64,000 nt of DNA from Microthrixaceae bacterium. Its GTDB lineage: Bacteria; Actinomycetota; Acidimicrobiia; Acidimicrobiales; Microtrichaceae. The stretch covers positions 32,142 to 96,141 of the forward strand of contig JADLFH010000037.1 in assembly GCA_020845705.1 (NCBI GenBank). The letters run 5' to 3'. Every line of letters begins with the position of its first letter. Within the stretch, counting starts at the first letter, position 1. The translations under genes were made by a program, and so were the position numbers. Of this stretch, positions 25,601-35,287 are shown one piece after another. Below the pieces are notes generated by a model. It searched no databases and was not told where the DNA came from. It saw nothing but the letters and a program-made list of their open reading frames with translations.

Positions 25601-27132
25601 CCGCGCTCGTCGTCGCCGCTGTGGGGGCGGCGGGGCTGGCGGCATGTGAGGTCCACCCAGGCAGCTTCGTGTTCAGCGGAGGCGGCTACGGCCACGGCGT
25701 GGGTATGAGCCAGTGGGGGGCGAAAGGGCGGGCGGACGCCGGACAGGGGGCAGCCGAGATCCTCGGTGCCTACTACCAGGGGGCCACGCTCGCCCAGAGT
25801 TCGCCCAATGGGCCTCGGATCAAGCTGGGAGACACCGCCAACACCCAGCTCGGCCATGCCTCGGCCTTCACGGTCTCCCGCGACGGCGGCGGCGGTCCAA
25901 CGGTGTCAGGCGGGGCGGGTGAGCCGGTTTCGGTCTGGGCCGACGGCAACCTCGTGGTTGCCGCGAGGGCTGGGGGTAACCCGGGGCCGATCACCGTCAT
26001 CGCCGAGGCGGGGCAGGCGGCGACGGTGGACTTCGCGCAGGGGACGCCCATGTCGGTTGCCGCTCTCGGCCGCTCCTACTCCTGGGGACGCCTCTCGTTG
26101 CGCGCGCACAGCGCCGGCACCCTCGAGGTGGTGCTGGACACGATCTCTATGCAGCAGTACCTGACGGGTGTATCCGAGGTGCCCTCCTCGTGGCCTGCTG
26201 CTGCGCTCCAGGCCCAGGCGATCGCGTCGAGGACCTACGCGGCCTACCGACTGGCCCGCCCACAGTCCTCGCGCTTCGATCTCTACGCCTCAACCATCGA
26301 CCAGGCCTACGTGGGAGCGTCCCAGGAATCGGCAACGGGGTGGGTCGCGGCGGTGGCCGCCACCGACGGACAGGTGCTCACCCACGAAGGCCGGCCGATC
26401 CAGGCGTTCTACTCGTCGTCGAACGGCGGTTGGTCCGAAGCAAGCGACTACGTCTTCGTCGCGGCGCTCCCGTACCTGAGGGCCGTCGCGGATCCCTACG
26501 ACGCGGCAGTGGGCAACACGAACGCGTCATGGACCGAGACCTACTCGGGCGACGAACTGCGCTCCGCGTTGGCTCGTGCCGGCTGGGGGGACCTCGGGGA
26601 GATCACCTCGATCCGCGTGCTCGGTGGCCAAGGGACCTCGGGGCGAGTGGATCGCGCGCAGGTCGAGATCGTCGGTGCGGCACACTCCGTGACCATCAGC
26701 GGAAACCAGTTCCGTGCGGCGATCAACTCCGCCATGCCCTCTTCGAGGGATCTGCTCTCCACCAAGTTCAGCGTCGCCTCTGCGGCGCCCGCGCCGGTCC
26801 AAGCCCCGCCCAGGGGCAACCTCGACAACAACGTCGGTGTGAAGGCGGCAGCGTTCGTGGCCGGATGGGCGACCGATGCGGATGCTCCCGAGGCGCCCGT
26901 GGACGTGGCGATCTTCGTGAACGGACGACTCGTGTCCCGGGTGACAGCGGACATCGACCGTCCCGAGATCGCCCCGTTCCTTCCCGGCTACGGGTCCCGC
27001 CACGGCTGGGCGACGCTGGTGCGGGCGCCGGGGCGATCCACGGTGTGCGCGTACGCGATCGACGTGGCGCCCGCCGGGGAGGTGGCGGTCGGGCACAACA
27101 CGAAGTTGGGTTGCTCGGTAGTGAAGCGCTGA
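25573..27132 (+). CDS. SpoIID/LytB-domain lipoprotein
   Basis: 519 residues from GTG 25573, inside the end of the TetR gene. Signal peptide with lipobox GLAAC. A GYGHGVGMSQWGAKGRADAG segment comes near the start and VSEVPSSWPAAALQAQAIAS plus SRTYAAYRLA in the middle; both are SpoIID/LytB motifs, but the GHGVGMSQ block, normally near the C-terminus, is at the N-terminus. The family includes peptidoglycan stem-peptide-stripped glycan hydrolases. A C-terminal domain (VAIFVNGRLVSRVTADIDRP to VCAYAIDVAP) is a beta-rich module found on actinobacterial exported proteins. Likely cell-wall located. Confidence 0.87.
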   Translation: MRATRLRGLTALVVAAVGAAGLAACEVHPGSFVFSGGGYGHGVGMSQWGAKGRADAGQGAAEILGAYYQGATLAQSSPNGPRIKLGDTANTQLGHASAFTVSRDGGGGPTVSGGAGEPVSVWADGNLVVAARAGGNPGPITVIAEAGQAATVDFAQGTPMSVAALGRSYSWGRLSLRAHSAGTLEVVLDTISMQQYLTGVSEVPSSWPAAALQAQAIASRTYAAYRLARPQSSRFDLYASTIDQAYVGASQESATGWVAAVAATDGQVLTHEGRPIQAFYSSSNGGWSEASDYVFVAALPYLRAVADPYDAAVGNTNASWTETYSGDELRSALARAGWGDLGEITSIRVLGGQGTSGRVDRAQVEIVGAAHSVTISGNQFRAAINSAMPSSRDLLSTKFSVASAAPAPVQAPPRGNLDNNVGVKAAAFVAGWATDADAPEAPVDVAIFVNGRLVSRVTADIDRPEIAPFLPGYGSRHGWATLVRAPGRSTVCAYAIDVAPAGEVAVGHNTKLGCSVVKR

Positions 27133-27153
27133 GCGCTGCGTCGGCACCCCCGC

Positions 27154-27720
27154 TCAGATCGGCTCTGCCGCTTCCCTCAGGAGCCTGACCAGCAGCGTCA
27201 GGGGCAGGCCGACCACGTTGTGGTAGCTGCCGTCGATGCGTTCCACGAACCTTCCGCCGATGCCCTGGATCCCATAGGCGCCGGCTTTGTCGAGGGGCTC
27301 ACCCGTCGCCACGTAGTCGTCGATCTCCGCCGCAGTCATCGGGGCGATCGCCACTGTGGTCTCCGCTGCCGCGCTGTACGCCCGGCCGCCGGCGAGCACG
27401 GCCACACCGGTCGACACCGAGTGGGAACGCCCCGCGATCAGATCGAGCATGGACACGGCGTCCGCCGCGCCGGTTGGCTTGCCGAGGATGCGTCCGTCCA
27501 CGGCCACCACGGTGTCGGCTCCGATCACCACCGAGCCGGGGTGTCGGGCTGCGATCGACGTGGCTTTGGCCCTGGCGAGCCTGCTCACGAGCTGTGTCGG
27601 GGCTTCGCCGGGCAGCGGGGATTCGTCGATCTCCGCTGCCTCCACCTCGAAGGCGTGGCCCAGCAGCTCCAACAGGTCGCGCCGCCGCGGGCTCGCGGAT
27701 GCGAGCACCCAGCGTCTCAT
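27154..27720 (-). CDS. maf: Maf-family nucleoside triphosphate pyrophosphatase
   Basis: 188 residues from ATG 27720. LASASPRRRDLLELLG, the central VVIGADTVVAVDGRILGKP and the closing YGIQGIGGRFVERIDGSYHN are Maf family signatures. Maf proteins hydrolyse dTTP/UTP or modified nucleotides to the monophosphate and have been linked to septum control. The ATG overlaps the dus stop codon by four bases, so it is translated after dus in the cobO-dus-maf run. GADTVV and GKP catalytic-site residues are intact. Confidence 0.92.
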   Translation of the reverse strand: MRRWVLASASPRRRDLLELLGHAFEVEAAEIDESPLPGEAPTQLVSRLARAKATSIAARHPGSVVIGADTVVAVDGRILGKPTGAADAVSMLDLIAGRSHSVSTGVAVLAGGRAYSAAAETTVAIAPMTAAEIDDYVATGEPLDKAGAYGIQGIGGRFVERIDGSYHNVVGLPLTLLVRLLREAAEPI

Positions 27721-28862
27721 CCCCCGGATGCCGCGTCTCCGGCGGCCGCGTCTATTCCGTCGTCGCTGTCGCGCAGCTCGAACCAACGGTCGGGAAGCGA
27801 GACCGGCCGCGGTCCATTGGTGTGTCCGCGGCGGGCGCGTCTGGCATTGTCGGTCATCGTGGCCGTCGGGTCGAGTCGAGCCAACACGTCGAGGAGCTGT
27901 CGGCGGTCAGAGAGCTGTGAGAGCTCGCGGCGGGGGGTGGGACCGGTGGGATAGCCGGTGAGGTACCAGCCCGCGTGCTTGCGGAACTCTCGAGTGGCGC
28001 GGTGAGGATCGAACCACTCTGCGAGCAGGTCGAAGTGCTCCACCATCACGTCGATGATCTCGCCCAGCGATGGAGGATCGGGTACGGGGCGCCCGGCAAA
28101 CGCCTCGGCAAGGTCGCGGAACAGCCAAGGCCTTCCCAGGCATCCACGGCCGATCACCACTCCGTCGCAGCCGGTCTCGGCCACCATCGCCATGGCATCT
28201 GGGGCCTCCCAGACGTCGCCGTTGCCGAAGACGGGGATCTCCAGCCGTTCCTTCAGCTCGCCGATGGCTGCCCAACGTGCCGTTCCGGAGTAGAGCTGCT
28301 CCGCTGTCCGGGCGTGGAGGGCGACCGCGGCGCAGCCCTCCCCCTGGGCGATCCGGCCCGTCTCGATGTGGGTCAGGTGATCCTCGTCGATGCCCAGGCG
28401 GAACTTCACCGTCACGGGAACGCTCCCGGCTGCGCGCACCGCGGAGCGAAGCACCGCCGCCGCGAGGCGGTGTCGCACCGGAAGAGCCGCTCCGCCCCCC
28501 AGCTTGGTCACCTTCGGCGCAGGACAGCCGAAGTTGATGTCGATGTGATCCACCCTGCCATCATCGACGAGCCGTCCCACAGCGTCGCCAACGACACGGG
28601 GATCGACCCCGTACAGCTGAATGCTCCGAGGAGTCTCGCCGGGGGCGAAAGCGGCGATCAGCTCGGTCTTGGGGTTTCCCTCGACAAGGGCTCGGGCCGT
28701 GACCATCTCCGACACGTACAAACCCGCGCCGTAGCGCCGGCAGATGGCACGAAAGGGCGCGTTGGTGACTCCGGCCATCGGAGCGAGGACCACTGGCGGG
28801 TCGACCGCGATCGGGCCGATCGAGGCGGCGTGGCTTGTCGCCGCGTCAGTAGTCGATGCCAC
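27717..28862 (-). CDS. dus: tRNA-dihydrouridine synthase
   Basis: 381 residues from GTG 28862. VLAPMAGVTNAPFRAICRRY, DINFGCPAPKVTKLGGGAAL (catalytic Cys in the GCP motif) and FGNGDVWEAPDAMAMV are Dus family signatures; the FMN-dependent enzyme reduces uridine in the D-loop of tRNA. The C-terminal helical tRNA-binding part (HFDLLAEWFDPHRATREFRK) is present. The start overlaps the cobO 3' end by 17 bp and the stop overlaps the maf start. Confidence 0.93.
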   Translation of the reverse strand: MASTTDAATSHAASIGPIAVDPPVVLAPMAGVTNAPFRAICRRYGAGLYVSEMVTARALVEGNPKTELIAAFAPGETPRSIQLYGVDPRVVGDAVGRLVDDGRVDHIDINFGCPAPKVTKLGGGAALPVRHRLAAAVLRSAVRAAGSVPVTVKFRLGIDEDHLTHIETGRIAQGEGCAAVALHARTAEQLYSGTARWAAIGELKERLEIPVFGNGDVWEAPDAMAMVAETGCDGVVIGRGCLGRPWLFRDLAEAFAGRPVPDPPSLGEIIDVMVEHFDLLAEWFDPHRATREFRKHAGWYLTGYPTGPTPRRELSQLSDRRQLLDVLARLDPTATMTDNARRARRGHTNGPRPVSLPDRWFELRDSDDGIDAAAGDAASGG

Positions 28863-29412
28863 GCTTTGCCCTGATGCCGCTGTCGTAGGCGTGCTTGATG
28901 GAGCGCATCTCGGTGACGGTGTCGGCGAGCCCGATCAGCTCGCCGGGCGCGTCACGGCCCGTGCAGATGATGTTGACCCCCTGCGGCCGCGCCCGAAGCA
29001 CCTCCAGCACCTCGTCGATGGGGATCCAACCCCAGGTGAGCAGGTAGGTGATCTCGTCGAGGACCACCAGGCGGTGTTTCCCGGCCTCGATCACGGCGCG
29101 TGCCTTCGCCCAGGCGGCTCGGGCCACCTCCCGGTCGTGATCTGGGTTCGCCGTGTCCCAGGTGAACCCTTCGCCGAGGGCCCACCAGTCGACTCCGAGT
29201 TGACGTCCGATCTTCTCCTCGCCCACGGCCCAGTCGCCGGACTTGATGAACTGGAGTACCGCCACCTTCCACCCAGCCGCCACGGCCCGCAGCATCACCC
29301 CGAAGGCCGAGGAGCTCTTCCCCTTGCCGTCGCCCGTGTGAACCAGGATCAGCGAAGGGGCGGAGCGGAGGCCGTCGGGGCGGGGGTCCTCCCGTGGGGG
29401 CGTTTCGGTCAT
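28846..29412 (-). CDS. cobO: Cob(I)yrinic acid a,c-diamide adenosyltransferase
   Basis: 188 residues. LILVHTGDGKGKSSSAFGVM contains the P-loop, VAVLQFIKSGDW and LVVLDEITYLLTWGWI follow, matching CobO/BtuR. It transfers adenosyl from ATP to the cobalt of corrinoids, in cobalamin synthesis or salvage. No other cobalamin genes are in the window. TAGGCT is 6 nt before the ATG; divergent from a lipoprotein gene. First gene of the cobO-dus-maf run. Confidence 0.93.
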   Translation of the reverse strand: MTETPPREDPRPDGLRSAPSLILVHTGDGKGKSSSAFGVMLRAVAAGWKVAVLQFIKSGDWAVGEEKIGRQLGVDWWALGEGFTWDTANPDHDREVARAAWAKARAVIEAGKHRLVVLDEITYLLTWGWIPIDEVLEVLRARPQGVNIICTGRDAPGELIGLADTVTEMRSIKHAYDSGIRAKRGIDY

Positions 29413-29506
29413 CGCCTAAGCCTAGGTAGCCGTTCTTCTTGCTCAAGTCCCGGCCGTAACAGCCGATGGGAACCTCGGTCCGCTGCTGCACTTGGAGAGT
29501 CGTTCC

Positions 29507-30076
29507 ATGAACAAGATCATTCGTATCGCCGTCTCTGCCGGTCTGGTGTCGGTCGCGCTGGCAGGTTGCGGCTCGACCCAGCAGGTCGACACGGGCGCTC
29601 CCGCCAAGGCGACCACCGCGGCGGCGCAGCAGGAGAGCCCCACGACCACCAAGGCGCCCGCTGGTGTTCCGCTTTCGGAGATCACCGTGGTCGGCGAGGC
29701 GTCCACCCCCATGTCCGGGCCGATGAAGATGGACGCCAAGATCTACGAGGACAGCGTGTACCAGTCGCTCGACTGTGGCGCCGGCTTCACTTGGGTGTTC
29801 GATCTCAACCGCTCGTACTCGAAGCTGAACGCGACGGTCGGCTATGACGACAACGCGATCGCCGATGAGTCCTCCGTGGTCACCTTCAAGGGAGACGACG
29901 GGGCCGTCATTGGTTCGGTGACGGTGTCTCTGGGCAAGGTGGCTCCCGTGGAGATAAACCTCAACGGGGCGTTGCGGCTCCGGGTGGAGGTCGCACGCCA
30001 GAACGGCGGATGTATCGCCGAGACGGGCTACAGCTCGCGGCTCGCCCTCGGCGACGCGATGCTCACCCGCAGCTGA
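29507..30076 (+). CDS. NPCBM-like domain lipoprotein
   Basis: 189 residues from ATG 29507, with GGAGAG upstream as ribosome-binding site. Signal peptide with lipobox VALAGC, a Thr/Ala linker, then a single beta-sandwich with MDAKIYEDSVYQSLDCGAGFTWVFDL (split over positions 78-103), YSKLNATVGYDD and RLRVEVARQNGGC. This spacing resembles the NPCBM/NEW2 carbohydrate-binding module, whose signature includes tyr-Leu-atvGvDd. Two Cys could form a disulfide. It may bind surface glycans; no enzyme domain is attached. Confidence 0.78.
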   Translation: MNKIIRIAVSAGLVSVALAGCGSTQQVDTGAPAKATTAAAQQESPTTTKAPAGVPLSEITVVGEASTPMSGPMKMDAKIYEDSVYQSLDCGAGFTWVFDLNRSYSKLNATVGYDDNAIADESSVVTFKGDDGAVIGSVTVSLGKVAPVEINLNGALRLRVEVARQNGGCIAETGYSSRLALGDAMLTRS

Positions 30077-30144
30077 CAACCCCCAGCCCCTCACCCAACC
30101 AGTTCGGTGGTTCTGGTGCAAGACCCGTGGTTCCGGGGGCTGGT

Positions 30145-30846
30145 TCAGAGCGTGAGGTTGGCGCGCAAGTAGAGCCGCTCGCAGCGGCCCTGTTCCTCGT
30201 CGATTCGCAGGGCCGCAACGAAGTGCTCGTCGAACTGGCTCGGATACCACAGCCGCTGTCGCTTGGCGGTCGTGATCGGTCCACTCGCCTCCATGAGGCG
30301 AGCTTCGGAATCGATCGCCACCGCCCGCTCGTCGATCGCGGAATCGCCGAGCATCGTGGCGTAGGGCCGCTCGGCGTAGAAGCCGACTCTGGTCGCTGAC
30401 GCACCCAGGCGCCGTCCGACCTCGGCGAGCACCAGATGGTCGAGGTGATCGCCCACGCCCAGGGGTGCCAGCACCGCGTCGTGCCGCTCCGCCCACGCGG
30501 CGCAGACACGCAGCGCTGGTTCAACCTCGCCACTCGATGACGGATCCGCGTTCGGGTCGAGGTAACGGGAGGTGTCGGTGGTCTCCAGGCGAAGCGTCGC
30601 CTCCTCCCGGCCACCGATAATCAGTCGGTAGCCGAAGCGCCGGGAGTTGCGCTGCTCCTCCACCCGGCGGATGGCGGTGGCGATCGGTGAGCGGCGGCGC
30701 GTCGGATGGAACCATCGGACCCATGCGCTCCGCCCGAAGACAACCCCCACGGTCACCTCGTGACGGCTCAGGGCTCCGTCGATCAGCGACTGGCCGAGGC
30801 TCAACGGCGCGTCGTCGTAATGCGGTGAGAGGACGAGGATTCGCAC
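30145..30846 (-). CDS. PIG-L/LmbE-like deacetylase
   Basis: 233 residues from GTG 30846, three bases after the menB stop. VLSPHYDDAPLSLG is the first zinc-binding motif (normally PHPDDE; the Glu is Ala-Pro here) and GDHLDHLVLAEVG the second (HxxDH). These are zinc-dependent N-deacetylases of amino sugars, including MshB and BshB types. The altered PHxDD(E) motif leaves catalysis uncertain. Same operon as menB. Confidence 0.82.
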   Translation of the reverse strand: MRILVLSPHYDDAPLSLGQSLIDGALSRHEVTVGVVFGRSAWVRWFHPTRRRSPIATAIRRVEEQRNSRRFGYRLIIGGREEATLRLETTDTSRYLDPNADPSSSGEVEPALRVCAAWAERHDAVLAPLGVGDHLDHLVLAEVGRRLGASATRVGFYAERPYATMLGDSAIDERAVAIDSEARLMEASGPITTAKRQRLWYPSQFDEHFVAALRIDEEQGRCERLYLRANLTL

Positions 30847-30849
30847 GGT

Positions 30850-31779
<930 letters not shown>

Positions 31780-31819
31780 GATGAGTGGAGGATACGGCCC
31801 TCGGTAAGGTCGTCTCATC

Positions 31820-33073
31820 GTGGAACAGACGGCGTCGGCCATCGACCTCCTCCGGCGCCGATCGGTCGCGATGTTCCTCGCCGCAACGGTGCTGTCCACG
31901 ACCGCCTTGATCTGCCAGGTCACGGCGTTGGGCAAGCTCGTGTTCGATCTCACGGGTCGGGAGCTCGACATCGGCTGGCTCGGTCTCGCCGAGTTCCTGC
32001 CCGTGGCGCTGCTGGTGGCGGTGGCCGGGTCGGTGGCCGACCGCTTCGACCGTCGCGTGGTCGTGCGGCTCGGGTGGGCGGGTGAGGCGATCGCCACAGG
32101 AGCTCTGGCCGTGCTCGTGGCGGCGGAGAAGGCCACCTTGGTACGGATCCTCACCCTCGTTGTGGTCTTCGGGGTGGCGCGGGCGTTCGCCAACCCTGCC
32201 GGAAGGTCGCTGCCTGCCAACATCGTGGAGCGACACGAACTCCCGCGGTTGGCGGCGTTGTTCAGCCTCTCCTGGCAGGCGGCGATGATCCTCGGGCCCA
32301 TCCTCGCCGGGTTGCTCTACGCCCTCGATCCGATGTGGCCGTTCGTGGTCTCGACCGGGTTCTTGGGGTTGGCCGTCCTCTCCATGGCCTTCGTGCGGAC
32401 CCATCAGACAGTGGCTTCGGGTCTGGTCGTGGGCCAGGGTCGGATGCACCAGGCCATCGAGGGTCTACGGGTGATTCGGCAGCGCCCGATCCTGTTGGGG
32501 GCGATCTCCCTCGACCTGTTCGCCGTGCTCTTCGGAGGTGCAGTGGCGCTGTTGCCGGTGCTGGCGGAACAGCGCCTCGGGGTGGGGGCGGTGGGCTTCG
32601 GTTGGCTCCGCGCGGCGGGTGGCATCGGCGCCGCGCTGACCGCCGGCGTCTTGGCCCTACGGCCGATCCGCCGCCGGGTGGGCCCGACCCTCTTCGTGGC
32701 CGTGACGATCTTCGGTGTGGGCACCATCGCGTTGGGCGTCACCCGCAACTACGCCGTGGCGTTCGTGTCGATGCTCGTGTTGAGCGGCGCGGATGCTGTG
32801 AGCGTGTTCGTCCGTTCCACGCTGGGTCCGCTGGTGGTTCCCGACGAGCTCCGAGGGCGAGTCGCTGCGGTGGAGTCGGTGTTCATAGGGGCGTCGAACG
32901 AACTGGGTGGCTTCGAGTCGGGGCTCGTGGGCCAATGGATCGGCGCGCCCGCCGCCGTGGTGGCCGGCGGAGTGTGCACGCTCGCGGTGGTGGGGACCGG
33001 GCTGGTTGTGTTCGGTCCTCTCCGAAGGGTCGACCGCTTCGAGGATCTCCGCTCCGACGGCCTCAGCGCCTGA
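31820..33073 (+). CDS. MFS exporter (EntS-like)
   Basis: 417 residues from GTG 31820, which has TAAGGT 9 nt upstream. Eleven to twelve hydrophobic segments are readable, with the first-loop motif VAGSVADRFDRRVVVRLG of the DHA-type major facilitator family and PAGRSLPANIVERHELPRLA between segments 4 and 5, characteristic of the EntS/MFS_3 group. Likely a proton-driven exporter of siderophore or drug-like molecules; substrate unknown. The 3' end overlaps the small downstream gene by 11 bp. Confidence 0.88.
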   Translation: MEQTASAIDLLRRRSVAMFLAATVLSTTALICQVTALGKLVFDLTGRELDIGWLGLAEFLPVALLVAVAGSVADRFDRRVVVRLGWAGEAIATGALAVLVAAEKATLVRILTLVVVFGVARAFANPAGRSLPANIVERHELPRLAALFSLSWQAAMILGPILAGLLYALDPMWPFVVSTGFLGLAVLSMAFVRTHQTVASGLVVGQGRMHQAIEGLRVIRQRPILLGAISLDLFAVLFGGAVALLPVLAEQRLGVGAVGFGWLRAAGGIGAALTAGVLALRPIRRRVGPTLFVAVTIFGVGTIALGVTRNYAVAFVSMLVLSGADAVSVFVRSTLGPLVVPDELRGRVAAVESVFIGASNELGGFESGLVGQWIGAPAAVVAGGVCTLAVVGTGLVVFGPLRRVDRFEDLRSDGLSA

Positions 33074-33323
33074 TGGTGACGCTGGAGGCGTCTGGGTCGT
33101 CGGGATCCAAGTCGAGCGCAACCGCACGGTCGCCCGGAGGATCGCCGGCTTCGACGACGATTGCGATCTCCTCGTTCCGCCGCGGGTAGAGGACCTCCTG
33201 AAGGCCCAAAGCGAACCCGGTCAGGACCGCTCCGGTGACCGAGCCTCTACGCCAACGTTCGATCTGGCCCGACGGCTCGATCGGCTCTTCGTCGAGGAGG
33301 GCGGATTCCTCCCAGTCACCCAT
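33063..33323 (-). CDS. Small protein coupled to gdh
   Basis: 86 residues from ATG 33323, whose A is also the last base of the gdh stop codon (TGATG), so its translation depends on gdh. No family recognised. It is acidic at both ends (EESALLDEEPIEP; LDLDPDDPDAS) with a hydrophobic helix between (GAVLTGFALGLQEVLY), which could be a membrane or protein-docking helix. The tight coupling suggests a partner or regulator of glutamate dehydrogenase, but this is only context. Confidence 0.72.
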   Translation of the reverse strand: MGDWEESALLDEEPIEPSGQIERWRRGSVTGAVLTGFALGLQEVLYPRRNEEIAIVVEAGDPPGDRAVALDLDPDDPDASSVTIRR

Positions 33324-34573
33324 CAGGACAAGTATCCACGGATCCGAGTGGCCTCGGCCACGCGGGTCAGGCCGATGGCGAACGCGGCGCCACGGAGAGA
33401 GCTGTGGTACTGATCGGCCTTCGCGTGCACTTCGCGGTAGGCGAGGCGGAGGCGGTCCTCGAGTTCCTGTTCGAACCGCTCTGCCTTCCAGGTGAACTGC
33501 TGGATGTTCTGAGTCCACTCGAAGTACGAACCGGTGACACCGCCCGCGTTCACCAGGACGTCGGGCAACACGGTGATCCCGCGCTCGGCCAGTAGCCGGT
33601 CGGCGCCGGGGGTAACGGGGTGGTTGGCCGCCTCGAGGACGACCTTCGCCTTGACCTCGGCAGCGTTGTCGGAGGTGATGACGGGTCCGAGCGCGGCCGG
33701 AGCCAACACGTCGCATTCGAGAGTGAGCAGCGTGTCGTTGTCGATGGGGTCTGCGTCGGTAAACGTGTTGAGGGGCGCTCCACCGTCGATGTGGTCGCAG
33801 ATGGAGGGAACGTCGAGCCCGCCGGGGTCATGGAGCCCTCCGGTCACGTCGGAGACCGCGGTCACCCGCGCGCCGCGGCGGAACAGCTCCCATGCCATCG
33901 CCCGCCCCACGTTCCCGAAGCCCTGGATCGCCACGCGCGACCCGATGAGCTGGAGGTGGTGGTGGAGGAGGAACTCGTCGAGCACGAACACCGCGCCCAG
34001 GCCCGTGGCTCGCTCGCGGCCCGGCGCGCCCCCCAGCGACAAGGGCTTTCCGGTGACCACGGCAGGGGAGTAGCCGGCACGGTCGCTGTACTCGTCCATG
34101 ATCCACGCCATCACCTGCGCGTCGGTGTTCACGTCGGGTGCCGGGATGTCTCGGTAGGGGCCGAGGTCGCTGGAGATCATGAGCGTGAATCGCCGCGTCA
34201 TGCGTTCGAGTTCGGGAACCGACAGCTCACCAGGGTCGATCTCGACGCCGCCTTTGGCCCCCCCGAAGGGGATATCCACGATGGCTGTCTTCCAGGTCAT
34301 CAGGGATGCCAGCGCACGCACCTCGGAGAGATCGACGGTGGGGTGGTAGCGGATGCCGCCCTTGAAGGGCCCGCGGCTGTCGTTGTGTTGCACGCGATAG
34401 CCCCGAACCATGCGGATCTCACCCGTGTCGAGACGCACCGGGATCTGCACCGCGATCTCTCGTGCGGGCCGTTCCAGCGCGCCGCGCATCTCGTCGGACA
34501 GCTCGATGAGATCCGCGGCCTCCTCCAGGTAGAGGTTCACGGCTTCGTGGGCCGGCAGTTCGCTATCCCCCAT
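33323..34573 (-). CDS. gdhA: Glu/Leu/Phe/Val dehydrogenase (glutamate dehydrogenase-like)
   Basis: 416 residues from ATG 34573; GTG 34582 is possible but TACCGT sits 7 nt before ATG 34573. GPFKGGIRYHPTVDLSEVRA holds the substrate lysine, TAIVDIPFGGAKGGVEID the second lysine, IPAPDVNTD the catalytic Asp, and IQGFGNVGRAMAWELF the NAD(P) site. The length and sequence fit NAD-linked glutamate dehydrogenase, interconverting glutamate and 2-oxoglutarate with ammonia. Followed without gap by a small coupled gene. Confidence 0.92.
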   Translation of the reverse strand: MGDSELPAHEAVNLYLEEAADLIELSDEMRGALERPAREIAVQIPVRLDTGEIRMVRGYRVQHNDSRGPFKGGIRYHPTVDLSEVRALASLMTWKTAIVDIPFGGAKGGVEIDPGELSVPELERMTRRFTLMISSDLGPYRDIPAPDVNTDAQVMAWIMDEYSDRAGYSPAVVTGKPLSLGGAPGRERATGLGAVFVLDEFLLHHHLQLIGSRVAIQGFGNVGRAMAWELFRRGARVTAVSDVTGGLHDPGGLDVPSICDHIDGGAPLNTFTDADPIDNDTLLTLECDVLAPAALGPVITSDNAAEVKAKVVLEAANHPVTPGADRLLAERGITVLPDVLVNAGGVTGSYFEWTQNIQQFTWKAERFEQELEDRLRLAYREVHAKADQYHSSLRGAAFAIGLTRVAEATRIRGYLS

Positions 34574-34612
34574 GCGCATCACGGTAGCGATGGCCGGGCC
34601 GGGTTTGCCCGC

Positions 34613-35194
34613 TCAGGCCTGGATCGCTTCGACCTCGATCTCGATCTTCACCTTCTTGCCCACCAGCACCCCGCCGCTCTCCAGCGCCTGGTTCCAGGTG
34701 AGCCCGAAGTCCTCGCGGTCCAACTCGGTGGAGGCCGAGAACCCGGCGCGCATGTTGCCCCACGGATCCTGGGAGACGCCGGCGAACTCGACCGCGAGGG
34801 TGACGGGCCTTGTCACGTCACGGACCGTCAGCTCGCCATGGACATCCCACTCGTCCTCGGAGGTGGGCTCTACCGAGAGGGTGCGGAAGGTCATGGTCGG
34901 GTAGCCGGCCACGTCGAGGAAGTCGGGCGAGGTGAGGTGGCCGTCGCGTTGTTCGTCTCCGGTCGTGATGCTCGCGGTCTGGATCGTCACGTCCACGCGC
35001 GAGTCCTCGGGACGTTCCCCGATCTCGATGTCTGTGCTGTAGTCGGTGAAGCCGCCTCGCACCTTGGAGACCATGAGGTGGCGAACGGTGAACCCGACGC
35101 TGGAGTGGGACGGGTCGAGGTTCCACTTGCCGGCCGCGGGGACGCTGCGGCCGTCGATGACCCGGACCGTGTCGGTTGAGGATGTGGTGGACAT
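34613..35194 (-). CDS. YceI-family lipid-binding protein
   Basis: 193 residues from ATG 35194, with AGGAAGG as ribosome-binding site. WNLDPSHSSVGFTVRHLMVS plus KVRGGFTDYS, then DFLDVAGYPTMTFRT and HGELTVRDVTRPVTL, is the YceI lipocalin-like barrel that binds isoprenoid chains. There is no signal peptide, so it should be cytoplasmic. Its promoter (TTGTAC, 17 nt, TAGTCT on the minus strand) lies inside the large palindrome shared with the divergent marR gene, so it is probably repressed by that regulator. Confidence 0.93.
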   Translation of the reverse strand: MSTTSSTDTVRVIDGRSVPAAGKWNLDPSHSSVGFTVRHLMVSKVRGGFTDYSTDIEIGERPEDSRVDVTIQTASITTGDEQRDGHLTSPDFLDVAGYPTMTFRTLSVEPTSEDEWDVHGELTVRDVTRPVTLAVEFAGVSQDPWGNMRAGFSASTELDREDFGLTWNQALESGGVLVGKKVKIEIEVEAIQA

Positions 35195-35219
35195 GAGGGC
35201 CCTTCCTTTCACTTCGGAC

Positions 35220-35266
35220 AACTTGTACGAATTCAGACTACATACTGATTTGAATTCGTACAAGTT
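35220..35266. promoter_or_regulatory. Large palindromic operator between yceI and marR
   Basis: Perfect 16-bp arms (35220-35235 and 35251-35266, arm AACTTGTACGAATTCA) flank a 15-nt spacer. On the minus strand, -35-like TTGTAC (35258-35263) and -10-like TAGTCT (35235-35240) are 17 nt apart and drive yceI. The right arm covers the expected -35 position for marR, whose -10 candidate is TAGGAT at 35276. Each arm is itself a partial dyad (TTG...CAA), suggesting two MarR dimers. Binding by the adjacent MarR protein is inferred. Confidence 0.82.
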
Positions 35267-35287
35267 TTGCCGACCTAGGATGTGCCG

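Noticed and set aside
30077..30144. Terminator hairpin between the NPCBM-like lipoprotein and PIG-L gene (CCAGCCCC facing GGGGCTGG).
   Set aside because: Only an 8-bp stem with a long loop and no T-run; too weak to call.
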